NCBI RefSeq assembly: GCF_900114005.1
Contig: NZ_FORM01000009.1
Location: 41,806 to 105,805, forward strand
Length of the DNA stretch: 64,000 nt
Reading direction: 5' to 3'
Source of the DNA: Olleya namhaensis
GTDB taxonomy: Bacteria > Bacteroidota > Bacteroidia > Flavobacteriales > Flavobacteriaceae
Part shown: in pieces, positions 44,987-52,473 of the stretch
How the letters are laid out: each line of letters starts with the position of its first letter
Position numbering within the stretch: position 1 is the first letter of the stretch
Program-made: the position numbers and the translations under genes
Notes under the pieces: model-generated
The model's input: the letters and a program-made list of their open reading frames with translations, nothing else
What the model was told of the DNA's origin: nothing
Databases searched by the model: none

Positions 44987-46771
44987 ATGATTAAAACATT
45001 ATCAAATAATATTTCCTTTTTAAGAACCATGCTTTATATAAGCGCATTGGTTATTCTTGTTGTTGGTGCCTTAACGTACAGAAGTATTACTGAGGTTACA
45101 AAGTCTTCTGAGATGATTACCCATACATATAAGGTAAATGTCGAGTTAGAGCAGGTTTTGTCTTATTTAAAAGATGCCGAAACAGGGCAACGTGGCTATA
45201 TAATTACTAACGACTCTATATTTTTAGAGCCTTATATTTCAGGACGTAGTAAAATAAACAACAGTTTTGCAGAGCTTAAAGTTTTAGCAAAAGACAATAC
45301 TACTTTAACCAATAGCTTAAAGGATCTAAACCTATTAATTAACAAAAGGTTATTAGCTTTTCAAACGTCTTACAGGTCTTTACCAAAAAATGATATTGAT
45401 GATCCTGCTTTTATCCAAAACTTCAAGAATGGTAGAGTGTTAATGGATAGTATTAGAGATCAAATTAAGGGCGCTATTGCTATACAAAACAACCTTCTAA
45501 ACCAACGAAATAACGAATATAAAAGCGACTTAATGGCAACGCCTTTATTATTGTTTTCCTTATTGTTATGTTCGTTATTATTAATGTATGCTGCATACAA
45601 TAGTATTTACAAAAACATCAAACAGTTAAAAGCTACTAACGAAGAATTAGAAATTTTTAAAGAATCCACAAACCAGTCAGAAATTGTAAGTAAACACGGT
45701 AGTTGGACTTGGAATGTAAAAACAAACACATTTACCTATTCTGATAATTTATATAGATTATTAGGCGAACAGCCACAATCTTTTAAACCTACCATAGAAA
45801 ACTTTTTAACCTACGTACATCCAGAAGATGTCGAGCAGCTAAGTAAGCAAGTAGAACAAATGAAGGAGAATGTTGAGCTACCGTACATCTATTACAGAGT
45901 GGTTCATAAAAATGGAAATGTAAAACATCTAAAGGCTTATGGTAAATCTTTAGTTAATGATGAAGATGAAACCGTGTTACTTGGCACAACAGCAGATATA
46001 ACTGACGAAATTATTAGCTTTAAAGTACTAGAAGAGCGTAATGCGGAGTTGGAACGAAACAACAAAGAATTGTCTTCTTTTAATTATGTTGCCAGTCATG
46101 ATTTACAAGAACCACTAAGAAAAATTCAAACTTTTTTATCACGATTAGAAGATGAAGAAGTTGATAAATTGTCACCAAAAGGGATTCGTTATATAGACCG
46201 AATCAAAAATGCAGCAACTAGAATGCGTTTACTAATTGATGATTTATTACAATTTTCTAGATCAAACAAAGCCGATAAAGTTTTTGAAGACTCTAATATA
46301 AACTTGATTTTTGAAGCTGCAAAACAGGACCTAGCAGAAGTTATTTCGGCAGAAAATGCTATTATAACATCAGATGCATTTCCGTCTATGAAAGTCATCC
46401 CGTTTCAAATTCAGCAACTATTTGTTAACCTATTGGGTAACGCTATTAAATACAAAGCAGAAGGTGTAATTCCAAAAATAGAAATCACACATCAAGTTGT
46501 AGAAGCAGATAAAGAAGACGGTATTACAAAACCTAAAAATCAGTTTTATCATAAACTAGTATTTACAGATAATGGTATTGGTTTTGATAACACATATGCC
46601 GAGCAAATATTTACACTGTTTAATAGACTACATAACAAAGACGAATATTCTGGAACCGGAATTGGTCTATCTATATGCAAAAAAATTGTAGAAAACCATA
46701 AAGGGTATATCACCGCAAAGGGAGAACCTAATAAAGGTGCAACCTTTACCGTTTTCCTCCCAATTGACTAA
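44987..46771 (+). CDS. CHASE3-PAS hybrid-free sensor histidine kinase
   Basis: 594 residues. A first membrane helix (about 13-32), a CHASE3 periplasmic domain (about 40-180, with LEQVLSYLKDAETGQRGYIITND), a second helix (about 184-205), a coiled linker, a PAS domain (about 230-345, GSWTWNVKTNTFTYSDNLYRLLGE), then HisKA with VASHDLQEPLRKIQTF and an ATPase domain with N box LLGNAIKYKA, DNGIGFD and GTGIGLSI. It should phosphorylate the adjacent receiver protein. Signal unknown. The terminator at 46794-46818 ends the unit. Confidence 0.92.
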   Translation: MIKTLSNNISFLRTMLYISALVILVVGALTYRSITEVTKSSEMITHTYKVNVELEQVLSYLKDAETGQRGYIITNDSIFLEPYISGRSKINNSFAELKVLAKDNTTLTNSLKDLNLLINKRLLAFQTSYRSLPKNDIDDPAFIQNFKNGRVLMDSIRDQIKGAIAIQNNLLNQRNNEYKSDLMATPLLLFSLLLCSLLLMYAAYNSIYKNIKQLKATNEELEIFKESTNQSEIVSKHGSWTWNVKTNTFTYSDNLYRLLGEQPQSFKPTIENFLTYVHPEDVEQLSKQVEQMKENVELPYIYYRVVHKNGNVKHLKAYGKSLVNDEDETVLLGTTADITDEIISFKVLEERNAELERNNKELSSFNYVASHDLQEPLRKIQTFLSRLEDEEVDKLSPKGIRYIDRIKNAATRMRLLIDDLLQFSRSNKADKVFEDSNINLIFEAAKQDLAEVISAENAIITSDAFPSMKVIPFQIQQLFVNLLGNAIKYKAEGVIPKIEITHQVVEADKEDGITKPKNQFYHKLVFTDNGIGFDNTYAEQIFTLFNRLHNKDEYSGTGIGLSICKKIVENHKGYITAKGEPNKGATFTVFLPID

Positions 46772-46793
46772 ATTATTTTATTTTAATATATCT

Positions 46794-46818
46794 AAAGCCT
46801 TACATCTCGTAAGGCTTT
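46794..46818 (+). terminator. Terminator after histidine kinase
   Basis: AAAGCCTTAC / GTAAGGCTTT, a 10-bp perfect stem with loop ATCTC followed by TTTT. Confidence 0.85.
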
Positions 46819-46830
46819 TTTTATGCATAA

Positions 46831-46985
46831 AATGTAACACTATATTGAAATAATATAACCTTATACTAAAATGATGTAACAGCAAACCTCTTGTTATATC
46901 GCAACTTTGCATTGTATTTAAAACGGAATGTAACACACAAGATGCTAATTCTGTAAACAATATCAAAAATGATGTAACAGCAAAC
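46831..46985. promoter_or_regulatory. Four ATGTAACA boxes in a duplicated upstream region
   Basis: ATGTAACA occurs at 46832-46839, 46874-46881, 46928-46935 and 46972-46979. Boxes 1 and 3 share AATGTAACAC (96 bases apart). Boxes 2 and 4 share the 17-mer ATGATGTAACAGCAAAC at 46871 and 46969 (98 bases apart). So a module of about 97 bases is duplicated in tandem. Each second box is followed by a similar GCA(T)CTTTG / CAACTTTGCA stretch, which could be a -7 element. This is the only gene-free region of this size (46772-47037) in the cluster, and it precedes a run of stress-like genes. Operator function is inferred. Confidence 0.55.
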
Positions 46986-46999
46986 AAACAAGTCGGTTG

Positions 47000-47007
47000 C
47001 ATCTTTG
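47000..47007 (+). promoter_or_regulatory. Near-consensus -7 element CATCTTTG
   Basis: One mismatch to TAnnTTTG, 30 bases before the ATG at 47038. No TTTG at -33, but the fourth ATGTAACA box ends 20 bases before it, a good place for an activator. Confidence 0.45.
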
Positions 47008-47037
47008 TACCAACAATAATTAACAAGTAATAAAAAA

Positions 47038-47616
47038 ATGAAATATCTGAAAAATAGAAGATTTACAGTTGTGCTCTTCTTTACAGTATTACTAATTGCT
47101 TTAAGTTTTAATTCTTGTGACGAATTTATTAAAAGTAAAAGCCAACAGAATAAAGAAACAGAGCAAACACAACAAACAATAGCAACTAATAAAAACGAAG
47201 CAAAACTATTATTAATGTTATCAAAGGATAATCAAGATGTTATCCACTTAAGTAAAAAATTACAACATGTAGTCACTAAGGATAGCGCAGTAGCATTAAT
47301 AAAAAAGATAGAAGAAACGCACATTGAAATAGCTGAAGCATTTAATACAGTAGCCACTAACAAACTAATATCAATACCAAATTACTCAGAAATATCACCC
47401 AGTAATATTGTATTAGATAGTAGCCAAGAAAACAAAATAAAAGCATTACAAAAATTGAAAGCTATAATAGATAATCAGCTCTTTCTTTTAGACAAGCTAT
47501 CAAAAACAACAAATAGCAAAACGTTTAAAAAACTGATTGTTAAAGCAGATTCAAAAATTAACGACAGCTTAACCAGAACAAAAAATATAATTAACACCCT
47601 TAACACTAACAGTTAA
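47038..47616 (+). CDS. Helical lipoprotein, DUF4142-like
   Basis: 192 residues. Lipoprotein signal (FFTVLLIALSFNSC, cysteine near residue 27). The mature part is almost all helix, rich in Lys, Gln and Asn (LLLMLSKDNQDVIHLSKKLQ; IEETHIEIAEAFNTVATNKLI), a pattern like the four-helix ferritin-like DUF4142 proteins. The assignment is tentative. First gene of the cluster behind the repeated ATGTAACA boxes. Confidence 0.65.
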   Translation: MKYLKNRRFTVVLFFTVLLIALSFNSCDEFIKSKSQQNKETEQTQQTIATNKNEAKLLLMLSKDNQDVIHLSKKLQHVVTKDSAVALIKKIEETHIEIAEAFNTVATNKLISIPNYSEISPSNIVLDSSQENKIKALQKLKAIIDNQLFLLDKLSKTTNSKTFKKLIVKADSKINDSLTRTKNIINTLNTNS

Positions 47617-47637
47617 CAACAATTAAAACATCTAACT

Positions 47638-48105
47638 ATGAAAATAGCAATTATTACATTAGGACTTATCGCTTCAAGTACTTTATTCGCAAACGCAGCA
47701 GAACTTGATTTACTAGATCAACAACTATTAACAGATACTAGCATAACATTACCAATTAATACACCTATTGAGCCAGAAAATGATGCCGAAACGCAAATTT
47801 ATCAATGGTCTGTAAAAACAACCACAGGTGCTTTTACAGGAACTGCAGACAATTTAAAGGATGCCAACAAACAAATAGCAATGGTCTCTAAAACAGCAAC
47901 AATACTTCAAAAAGATATTACTAGTATAAATCTAAGTAAAGCTAAAAGTACAGAGCAAGTTTATACTTGGGGAGTCGTAACAGATCGCGGTTATGCAACA
48001 GGCGTAGCAACAAGTGCAGATCAAGCAGAAAAAATGGTAAAACTAATGGGTAATACAGAAGTCCCTAAGTCTAAAATTATCGAATCTTTTAAACCAAACA
48101 AATAA
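47638..48105 (+). CDS. Exported protein with duplicated small domain
   Basis: 155 residues with a signal peptide (IAIITLGLIASSTLFANA). Two copies of a domain of about 40 residues are present: YQWSVKTTTGAFTGTADNLKDANKQI and, 60 residues later, YTWGVVTDRGYATGVATSADQAEKMV. Each gives a W-V-T/G-A-T-G pattern of two strands followed by a helix. Family and function are unknown. It lies 21 bases after the lipoprotein gene. Confidence 0.7.
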   Translation: MKIAIITLGLIASSTLFANAAELDLLDQQLLTDTSITLPINTPIEPENDAETQIYQWSVKTTTGAFTGTADNLKDANKQIAMVSKTATILQKDITSINLSKAKSTEQVYTWGVVTDRGYATGVATSADQAEKMVKLMGNTEVPKSKIIESFKPNK

Positions 48106-48131
48106 ACTATTAATCTAAAAAACATAACATC

Positions 48132-48284
48132 ATGAGAGGACTACTTTATATCATCGCAGTAATACTAGTAATTGGTTGGGCATTAGGCTTTTTTGTCTAC
48201 AGTGCAAGTGGATTAATTCACATATTATTAGTCATAGCAGTAATTGCCATTTTATTAAGACTTATTGGAGGAAAAGGAGTCTAA
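48132..48284 (+). CDS. lmo0937-like small membrane protein
   Basis: 50 residues, too short for many gene finders. MRGLLYIIAVILVIGWALGF begins the protein; a second hydrophobic helix (GLIHILLVIAVIAILLRLI) follows. This fits the lmo0937/DUF5670 family of two-helix membrane proteins that accompany stress genes in many bacteria. Spacing is 26 bases from the previous stop and 49 bases to the next start, both on the same strand. Confidence 0.85.
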   Translation: MRGLLYIIAVILVIGWALGFFVYSASGLIHILLVIAVIAILLRLIGGKGV

Positions 48285-48333
48285 CAAGACGACTTAACTA
48301 AAACAAAACATTAAAAACATAAAGCTAAAACAA

Positions 48334-48804
48334 ATGAAAACATTAATATTCTCAGTACTAGCCCTTACACTTACAGCATTTTCAGTTAACGCTCAAGACA
48401 TATCTAAAAACGCTTTAGGTTTAAGACTAGGAGACAATGATGGTCTTGGAGCAGAAATCTCATACCAAAGACACCTAAATGACAACAACAGATTAGAGTT
48501 TGATTTAGGTTGGAGAGACTCAGATAACTTAGACGTTTTTAAACTAGTTGGTTTATACCAATGGGTAATGCCAATAGACGACAGTTTTAACTGGTACGTT
48601 GGTGCTGGAGCCGGATTTGGATCTTACGATAACGGAAATAACGATGGGACGTTTGCATTAGTAGCAGGAGACATTGGTATCGAATATAATTTTGATATTC
48701 CCTTACAATTATCATTAGACTTTAGACCAGAATTAGGATTTGATGATGATTATAGTGACGATGTAGATTTTGATATAGCCTTAGGGATACGCTATAGATT
48801 CTAA
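48334..48804 (+). CDS. Small outer-membrane beta-barrel protein
   Basis: 156 residues. A signal peptide (FSVLALTLTAFSVNAQ) is followed by alternating strands that fit an eight-stranded barrel (ALGLRLGDNDGLGAEISYQRHL, WYVGAGAGFGSY, FDIALGIRYRF as final strand with terminal Phe). Very acidic turns (DNDG, GNNDGT, DDDYSDD). No enzyme motif. Part of the stress/envelope cluster. Confidence 0.82.
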   Translation: MKTLIFSVLALTLTAFSVNAQDISKNALGLRLGDNDGLGAEISYQRHLNDNNRLEFDLGWRDSDNLDVFKLVGLYQWVMPIDDSFNWYVGAGAGFGSYDNGNNDGTFALVAGDIGIEYNFDIPLQLSLDFRPELGFDDDYSDDVDFDIALGIRYRF

Positions 48805-48841
48805 AAACAAATTATTATTAACACAACAAAAACTCAAAACC

Positions 48842-49300
48842 ATGAAAATCACAAAAGACAATAAAGAATTAGTAAACACTTTACAAGATTTATTACAAAA
48901 AAATTACGATGCAGAAGCTGGATACAAACAGGTCATGCAAAAAACAGAAAACCAGCCATTAAAAAACTGGATGCAACAAAAAGCGTTACAACGTAACACA
49001 TTTGCAACTGAGTTGGACTTTCAAATTAGAAAACATAACGCAGAGCCAAAAGCATCTGGAACTTTAACTGGAGATTTACATAGAGGATGGATTAATGTAA
49101 AATCTACATTAACGTCAGATACCGATGAAGCCTTATTAGAAGAGTGTATCAGAGGTGAAAAAGCAAGTTTAACGGAATACGAAGAAAAGCTAGAACGTTT
49201 TAATGAAGATTCTGAAATCAAAACAATTATTCAAACTCAGTTAACCACAGTAAGATCGGCATTAAACACCGTAAAAAAACTGGAAGACATCATAGGATAA
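48842..49300 (+). CDS. PA2169/DUF2383-type four-helix-bundle protein
   Basis: 152 residues, no signal peptide. The family pattern is seen: NTLQDLLQKNYDAEAGYKQ, NWMQQKALQRNTFATELDFQI, ASGTLTGDLHRGWINVKSTL and LEECIRGEKASLTEYEEKL. These are ferritin-like bundles of unknown function found in stress-related gene sets. Potential metal ligands are the Glu and His residues of helices 1-4, but a di-iron site is not proven. Confidence 0.85.
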   Translation: MKITKDNKELVNTLQDLLQKNYDAEAGYKQVMQKTENQPLKNWMQQKALQRNTFATELDFQIRKHNAEPKASGTLTGDLHRGWINVKSTLTSDTDEALLEECIRGEKASLTEYEEKLERFNEDSEIKTIIQTQLTTVRSALNTVKKLEDIIG

Positions 49301-49323
49301 ACTAACCTTAAAAACCAAAAATC

Positions 49324-49536
49324 ATGAAAAAATTAATATATACATTCCTGACACTAGCTGTTTTAAGCACCTCATTTGTGGCGTGTAGAGAGCAAACTAA
49401 AAAGGAAGAGGTAATGGAAGAGATGAAAGATGATGGTGCTGAGATGAAAATTAAAGACAACAAAGTCAAAATGGAAACCGAAACTAAAAAGGTGAAAATT
49501 ACTGACGATGAAATCAAAATTAAAGACAAATCTTAA
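49324..49536 (+). CDS. Tiny lysine/glutamate-rich lipoprotein
   Basis: 70 residues. Lipoprotein signal with cysteine near residue 20 (VLSTSFVAC). The mature part has repeating charged heptad-like segments (KIKDNKVKMETETKKVKITDDEIKIKD) alternating Lys and Asp/Glu, as in an extended beta stack or coiled stalk. No known family. It is followed 10 bases later by a second tiny lipoprotein. Confidence 0.65.
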   Translation: MKKLIYTFLTLAVLSTSFVACREQTKKEEVMEEMKDDGAEMKIKDNKVKMETETKKVKITDDEIKIKDKS

Positions 49537-49546
49537 ACTATACAAA

Positions 49547-49687
49547 ATGAAAAAAGCACCATATGCATTTGCAGTCTTATTTTGTTTAGCAATAACATTA
49601 TCTGGATGCAGAGAAGAAACAACAGGAGAAAAAGTAGAAGACGCAGTAGAAAGTGTAAAGGATGATGTTGAAGACGCAGTAGACTAA
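49547..49687 (+). CDS. Tiny acidic lipoprotein
   Basis: 46 residues, below usual length cut-offs. MKKAPYAFAVLFCLAITLSG is a lipoprotein signal, with the cysteine at residue 21. The mature 26 residues are acidic with a repeated EDAVES-VKDDVEDAVD pattern, like the amphipathic helices of YtxH/CsbD-like stress peptides. It precedes the terminator at 49712-49733. Together with the previous gene it looks like a pair of minor envelope lipoproteins. Confidence 0.65.
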   Translation: MKKAPYAFAVLFCLAITLSGCREETTGEKVEDAVESVKDDVEDAVD

Positions 49688-49711
49688 ATTTACATTATAT
49701 TGTAAAACCTT

Positions 49712-49733
49712 AAGGCTCGCGTAAGTGAGCCTT
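49712..49733 (+). terminator. Terminator of the stress cluster
   Basis: AAGGCTC / GAGCCTT, 7-bp stem with an 8-base loop and a run of seven T. Confidence 0.8.
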
Positions 49734-49757
49734 TTTTTGAATAATACTAAGAGCAAT

Positions 49758-50909
49758 ATGACACTAAAAACAAAGAAAAACAGAGGAATTAAAAAGAAAA
49801 GGTATTTGATACCTTTAACTTTAATAGTGGTATTAATTGCTTTTAGACTTTATTTACCAATACTAGTTAAAGACAATGTAAACAAAGTACTAGCCGATAT
49901 ACCTGGTTATTACGGACAAGTAGAAGATATTGATATTTCGTTAATAAGAGGCGCTTATGTTATTAATGGTATGTACTTAAATAAAGTCAATGCCAAAACA
50001 CAGATTCCTTTTTTAAAATTTCCAAAAACAGATATATCAATAGAATGGAAATCGTTACTAAAAGGACATATTGTTAGTGAAATATTAATGACTGATCCTG
50101 AAATAATCTACGTACAAGAAGATCAAGAAACAGCAAGTACAGCACCTGATGTTGACGATTGGACCAAAGCATTAACAAACTTAGTCCCGATAGACATTAA
50201 CCATTTAGACATTAAAAATGGTAAACTAGCCTATGTACAATTAAATACGGATCCAAATATCGATTTACAATTTAATACTATCTCGTTACAAGCTGACAAC
50301 TTAAGAAATGTAAAAGAAAATGAGCTAATCTTACCATCTCCAATTACAGCAACAGCCCTGTCCATTGGAGGAGGGAAAGTAACACTTAATGGTAACGTCA
50401 ATATTATTAAAGAAATACCAGACATGGATGTGTCCTTTGCATTGGAAGATGCAGATGTAACAAGTTTAAATCCATTTACAAGACACTATAGCGGTATTGA
50501 TTTTGAGTCTGGTACATTTGGACTTTATAGTGAAATTGCAATAGCGGACGGTTATTTTAAAGGTTACATGAAACCACTTTTAAAAGACTCCAAACTAATA
50601 GGTAAAGACGATGGTGTCCTTGGTGTTATTTGGGAAGGTTTTGTGGGCTTTTTCAAATTTGTTTTAAAAAATCAAAGTACAGATACTATTGCTACTAAAA
50701 TACCAATGGAAGGCGATTTAAATAATATCCAATCTGGTGTACTAACTACTATAGGAGGTATATTTAAAAATGGATGGATCAGTGCATTTAAAGGAGAAAT
50801 TGATGATGATATAGAGTTTAAAGATGCATTTACAGACAAAGAACTTACCAGAAAAGAAAAAAGAGCGCTGAGAAAAGAAGAAAGAGAAGCGAAAAAAAAT
50901 AAAGACTAG
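49758..50909 (+). CDS. DUF748/AsmA-like membrane-anchored protein
   Basis: 383 residues from ATG 49758; a longer frame from GTG 49725 overlaps the terminator and is rejected. One N-terminal membrane helix (YLIPLTLIVVLIAFRLYLP), then a periplasmic beta-rich part typical of DUF748/AsmA relatives (YYGQVEDIDISLIRGAYVINGMYL, IPFLKFPKTDISIEWKSLLKGHIVSEILMTDPEIIY). The last 40 residues are highly charged (KELTRKEKRALRKEEREAKKNKD). These proteins may form bridges for lipid transport to the outer membrane (family knowledge, not shown here). Confidence 0.82.
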   Translation: MTLKTKKNRGIKKKRYLIPLTLIVVLIAFRLYLPILVKDNVNKVLADIPGYYGQVEDIDISLIRGAYVINGMYLNKVNAKTQIPFLKFPKTDISIEWKSLLKGHIVSEILMTDPEIIYVQEDQETASTAPDVDDWTKALTNLVPIDINHLDIKNGKLAYVQLNTDPNIDLQFNTISLQADNLRNVKENELILPSPITATALSIGGGKVTLNGNVNIIKEIPDMDVSFALEDADVTSLNPFTRHYSGIDFESGTFGLYSEIAIADGYFKGYMKPLLKDSKLIGKDDGVLGVIWEGFVGFFKFVLKNQSTDTIATKIPMEGDLNNIQSGVLTTIGGIFKNGWISAFKGEIDDDIEFKDAFTDKELTRKEKRALRKEEREAKKNKD

Positions 50910-50927
50910 AAAAAGAAAATTACAATA

Positions 50928-50957
50928 AAAAAAGGAGGCTATTTAGCCTCCTTTTTT
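50928..50957. terminator. Bidirectional terminator
   Basis: AAAAAAGGAGGCTA / TAGCCTCCTTTTTT, a 14-bp perfect stem, between convergent DUF748 and ssb genes. Confidence 0.9.
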
Positions 50958-50978
50958 GTGTCAAATTATTACAAACCA

Positions 50979-51311
50979 CTACTTCCCTAGCAACAACAAT
51001 TCATTACAAAGTACTTCTGTTGTATAACGTTTCATACCGTCTTTATCTTCCCAACTTCTTGTGGTTAACTTTCCATCTATAGCCACTTCTTTTCCTTTGA
51101 TAACATATTTTTCTATAATGTCTGCGGTTTTTCCCCACGCAACAATTTGATGCCATTGCGTATCTGTAATTTTCTCGCCTTTTGCATTTTTATAACTTTC
51201 GTTTGTGGCTAATGTAAATCTTGCTAACTTTTTACCAGATTCTAAATTAATAATTTCAGGATCTTGTCCAAGGTTTCCAATTAACTGTACTTTGTTTCTT
51301 AACGTATTCAT
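50979..51311 (-). CDS. ssb: Single-stranded DNA-binding protein (short form)
   Basis: 110 residues, one OB fold: NKVQLIGNLGQDPEIINLESGKKLARFTLATNESY, then DTQWHQIVAWGKTADIIEKYVIKGKEVAIDGKLTTRSWEDKDG. The protein stops soon after the OB fold and lacks the flexible tail with the acidic tip that recruits partners in housekeeping SSB. It is therefore likely a secondary SSB, for example for repair, recombination or DNA uptake (inference). Confidence 0.92.
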   Translation of the reverse strand: MNTLRNKVQLIGNLGQDPEIINLESGKKLARFTLATNESYKNAKGEKITDTQWHQIVAWGKTADIIEKYVIKGKEVAIDGKLTTRSWEDKDGMKRYTTEVLCNELLLLGK

Positions 51312-51407
51312 AAGATAAGGTTTTAATAGTATTGAATTTCATTAGTTCCATTCAACACTGCAAAGATGATTTAGTAACCAAATATTAATCGGTAGTTACG
51401 CATTTAA

Positions 51408-51442
51408 TGTCGGTTGTAAACGTTTGTTGTCGTTTGTAAACG
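51408..51442. promoter_or_regulatory. 20-bp-period direct repeat in the ssb/acetyltransferase gap
   Basis: TGTCGGTTGTAAACG at 51408-51422 and TGTCGTTTGTAAACG at 51428-51442 differ at one position and are 20 bases apart. They lie between the divergent ssb gene (starts 51311) and the acetyltransferase gene (51579), about 97 bases before the ssb start. A TATCTTTC element follows at 51451-51458. The gap 51312-51578 has no convincing gene. Confidence 0.45.
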
Positions 51443-51578
51443 GAAATTACGTATCTTTCCTTTTCAATTTAACTATTTATGATACAATTATTTACACCAT
51501 TATTTTCTATCACTCAGAAGCTAGAATATATTTTGAATTAGTAATTGAGAAAAAAAAATTCAACCATAAAAAATAAGT

Positions 51579-52115
51579 ATGAGTATTTACATAGAAACAG
51601 AACGGTTACTACTTCGCGAGTTTGAAGACCAAGATGTGGATGGGCTGTTTGCATTAGATTCCGATCCACTAGTACATAAATATTTAGGGAACAAACCCGT
51701 AACCAATAAAGACCAATGTTTAGAATACATTACCTCATGTAAGCAAAAATATAAAGCACATGGCATTTGTAGATTAGCACTTATAGAAAAAAAGTCGGGC
51801 GATTTTATTGGTTGGTCTGGATTAAAACTTATTGACGATTACACGTTTAACAATCACACTAATTTTTACGACGTTGGTTACCGACTTATACCCAAATATT
51901 GGAATAAAGGGTATGCCACAGAGTCTGGAAAAGCTGCTGTTAATTATGGCTTTGAAACACTGAAGTTAGATACTATTTTCGGTTTAACCGAAATAAAAAA
52001 TGAAGCATCACACAATGCCCTGTTAAAAATAGGTCTAGATTATATTGAAGATTTTTATTATCCCGAAGACGCTATACAATTACGTTGGTACGCCATTAAA
52101 AACCCTAATTTATAA
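51579..52115 (+). CDS. GNAT-family N-acetyltransferase (RimJ/RimL type)
   Basis: 178 residues. N-terminus IETERLLLREFEDQDVDGLFALDSDPLVHKYLG, acceptor segment FIGWSGLKLI and the acetyl-CoA loop VGYRLIPKYWNKGYATESGKAAVNYGFE with Q/R-x-x-G-x-A form. Substrate unknown; such proteins often acetylate ribosomal proteins or small amines. Followed after 6 bases by a zinc-ribbon-type protein. Confidence 0.9.
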   Translation: MSIYIETERLLLREFEDQDVDGLFALDSDPLVHKYLGNKPVTNKDQCLEYITSCKQKYKAHGICRLALIEKKSGDFIGWSGLKLIDDYTFNNHTNFYDVGYRLIPKYWNKGYATESGKAAVNYGFETLKLDTIFGLTEIKNEASHNALLKIGLDYIEDFYYPEDAIQLRWYAIKNPNL

Positions 52116-52121
52116 ACAATC

Positions 52122-52469
52122 ATGAATAAAGCTTGTCCCGAATGTGGAGATAAAATAGTTGGTCGGATAGATAAAAAATTCTGTAGTGACGGTTGTAGAA
52201 ATGCACATAACAATAAAGTTAACAAGGATGGTAAAAACTTAATCCGTAACATTAATAACCGTCTACGTAAAAATTGGCGCATTTTAGAAAGCCTAAATCC
52301 TGATCAAAAAACAAAAACTACCAAAACTAAATTAGAAGCCAAAGGTTTCGATTTTAATTACTTTACAAGTATTTACACCACAAAAGCTGGTACTATTTAC
52401 TACTTTGTTTATGACCAAGGCTACTTACCTTTAGACAACGATTTTTATGCACTTGTAAAACGCCAATAA
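52122..52469 (+). CDS. Small zinc-ribbon hypothetical protein
   Basis: 115 residues. The N-terminus has CPECGDKI and, 15 residues later, FCSDGCRNAH: a four-Cys zinc ribbon of the DUF2116 type. The middle is basic (INNRLRKNWRIL), and the C-terminus is a small beta domain (YFTSIYTTKAGTIYYFVYDQGYLPL). Common in Bacteroidota with unknown role. The next gene starts 4 bases after the stop. Confidence 0.7.
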   Translation: MNKACPECGDKIVGRIDKKFCSDGCRNAHNNKVNKDGKNLIRNINNRLRKNWRILESLNPDQKTKTTKTKLEAKGFDFNYFTSIYTTKAGTIYYFVYDQGYLPLDNDFYALVKRQ

Positions 52470-52473
52470 TACT

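Noticed and set aside
46778..47026. 82-residue reverse frame across the ATGTAACA region
   Set aside because: It runs over the terminator and the duplicated boxes, has no family signature and the composition of random AT-rich DNA.
51479..51541. 20-residue peptide frame MIQLFTPLFSITQKLEYILN before the acetyltransferase gene
   Set aside because: Too short to support; no second copy or conserved feature. Possibly a leader peptide, but nothing in the sequence proves it.
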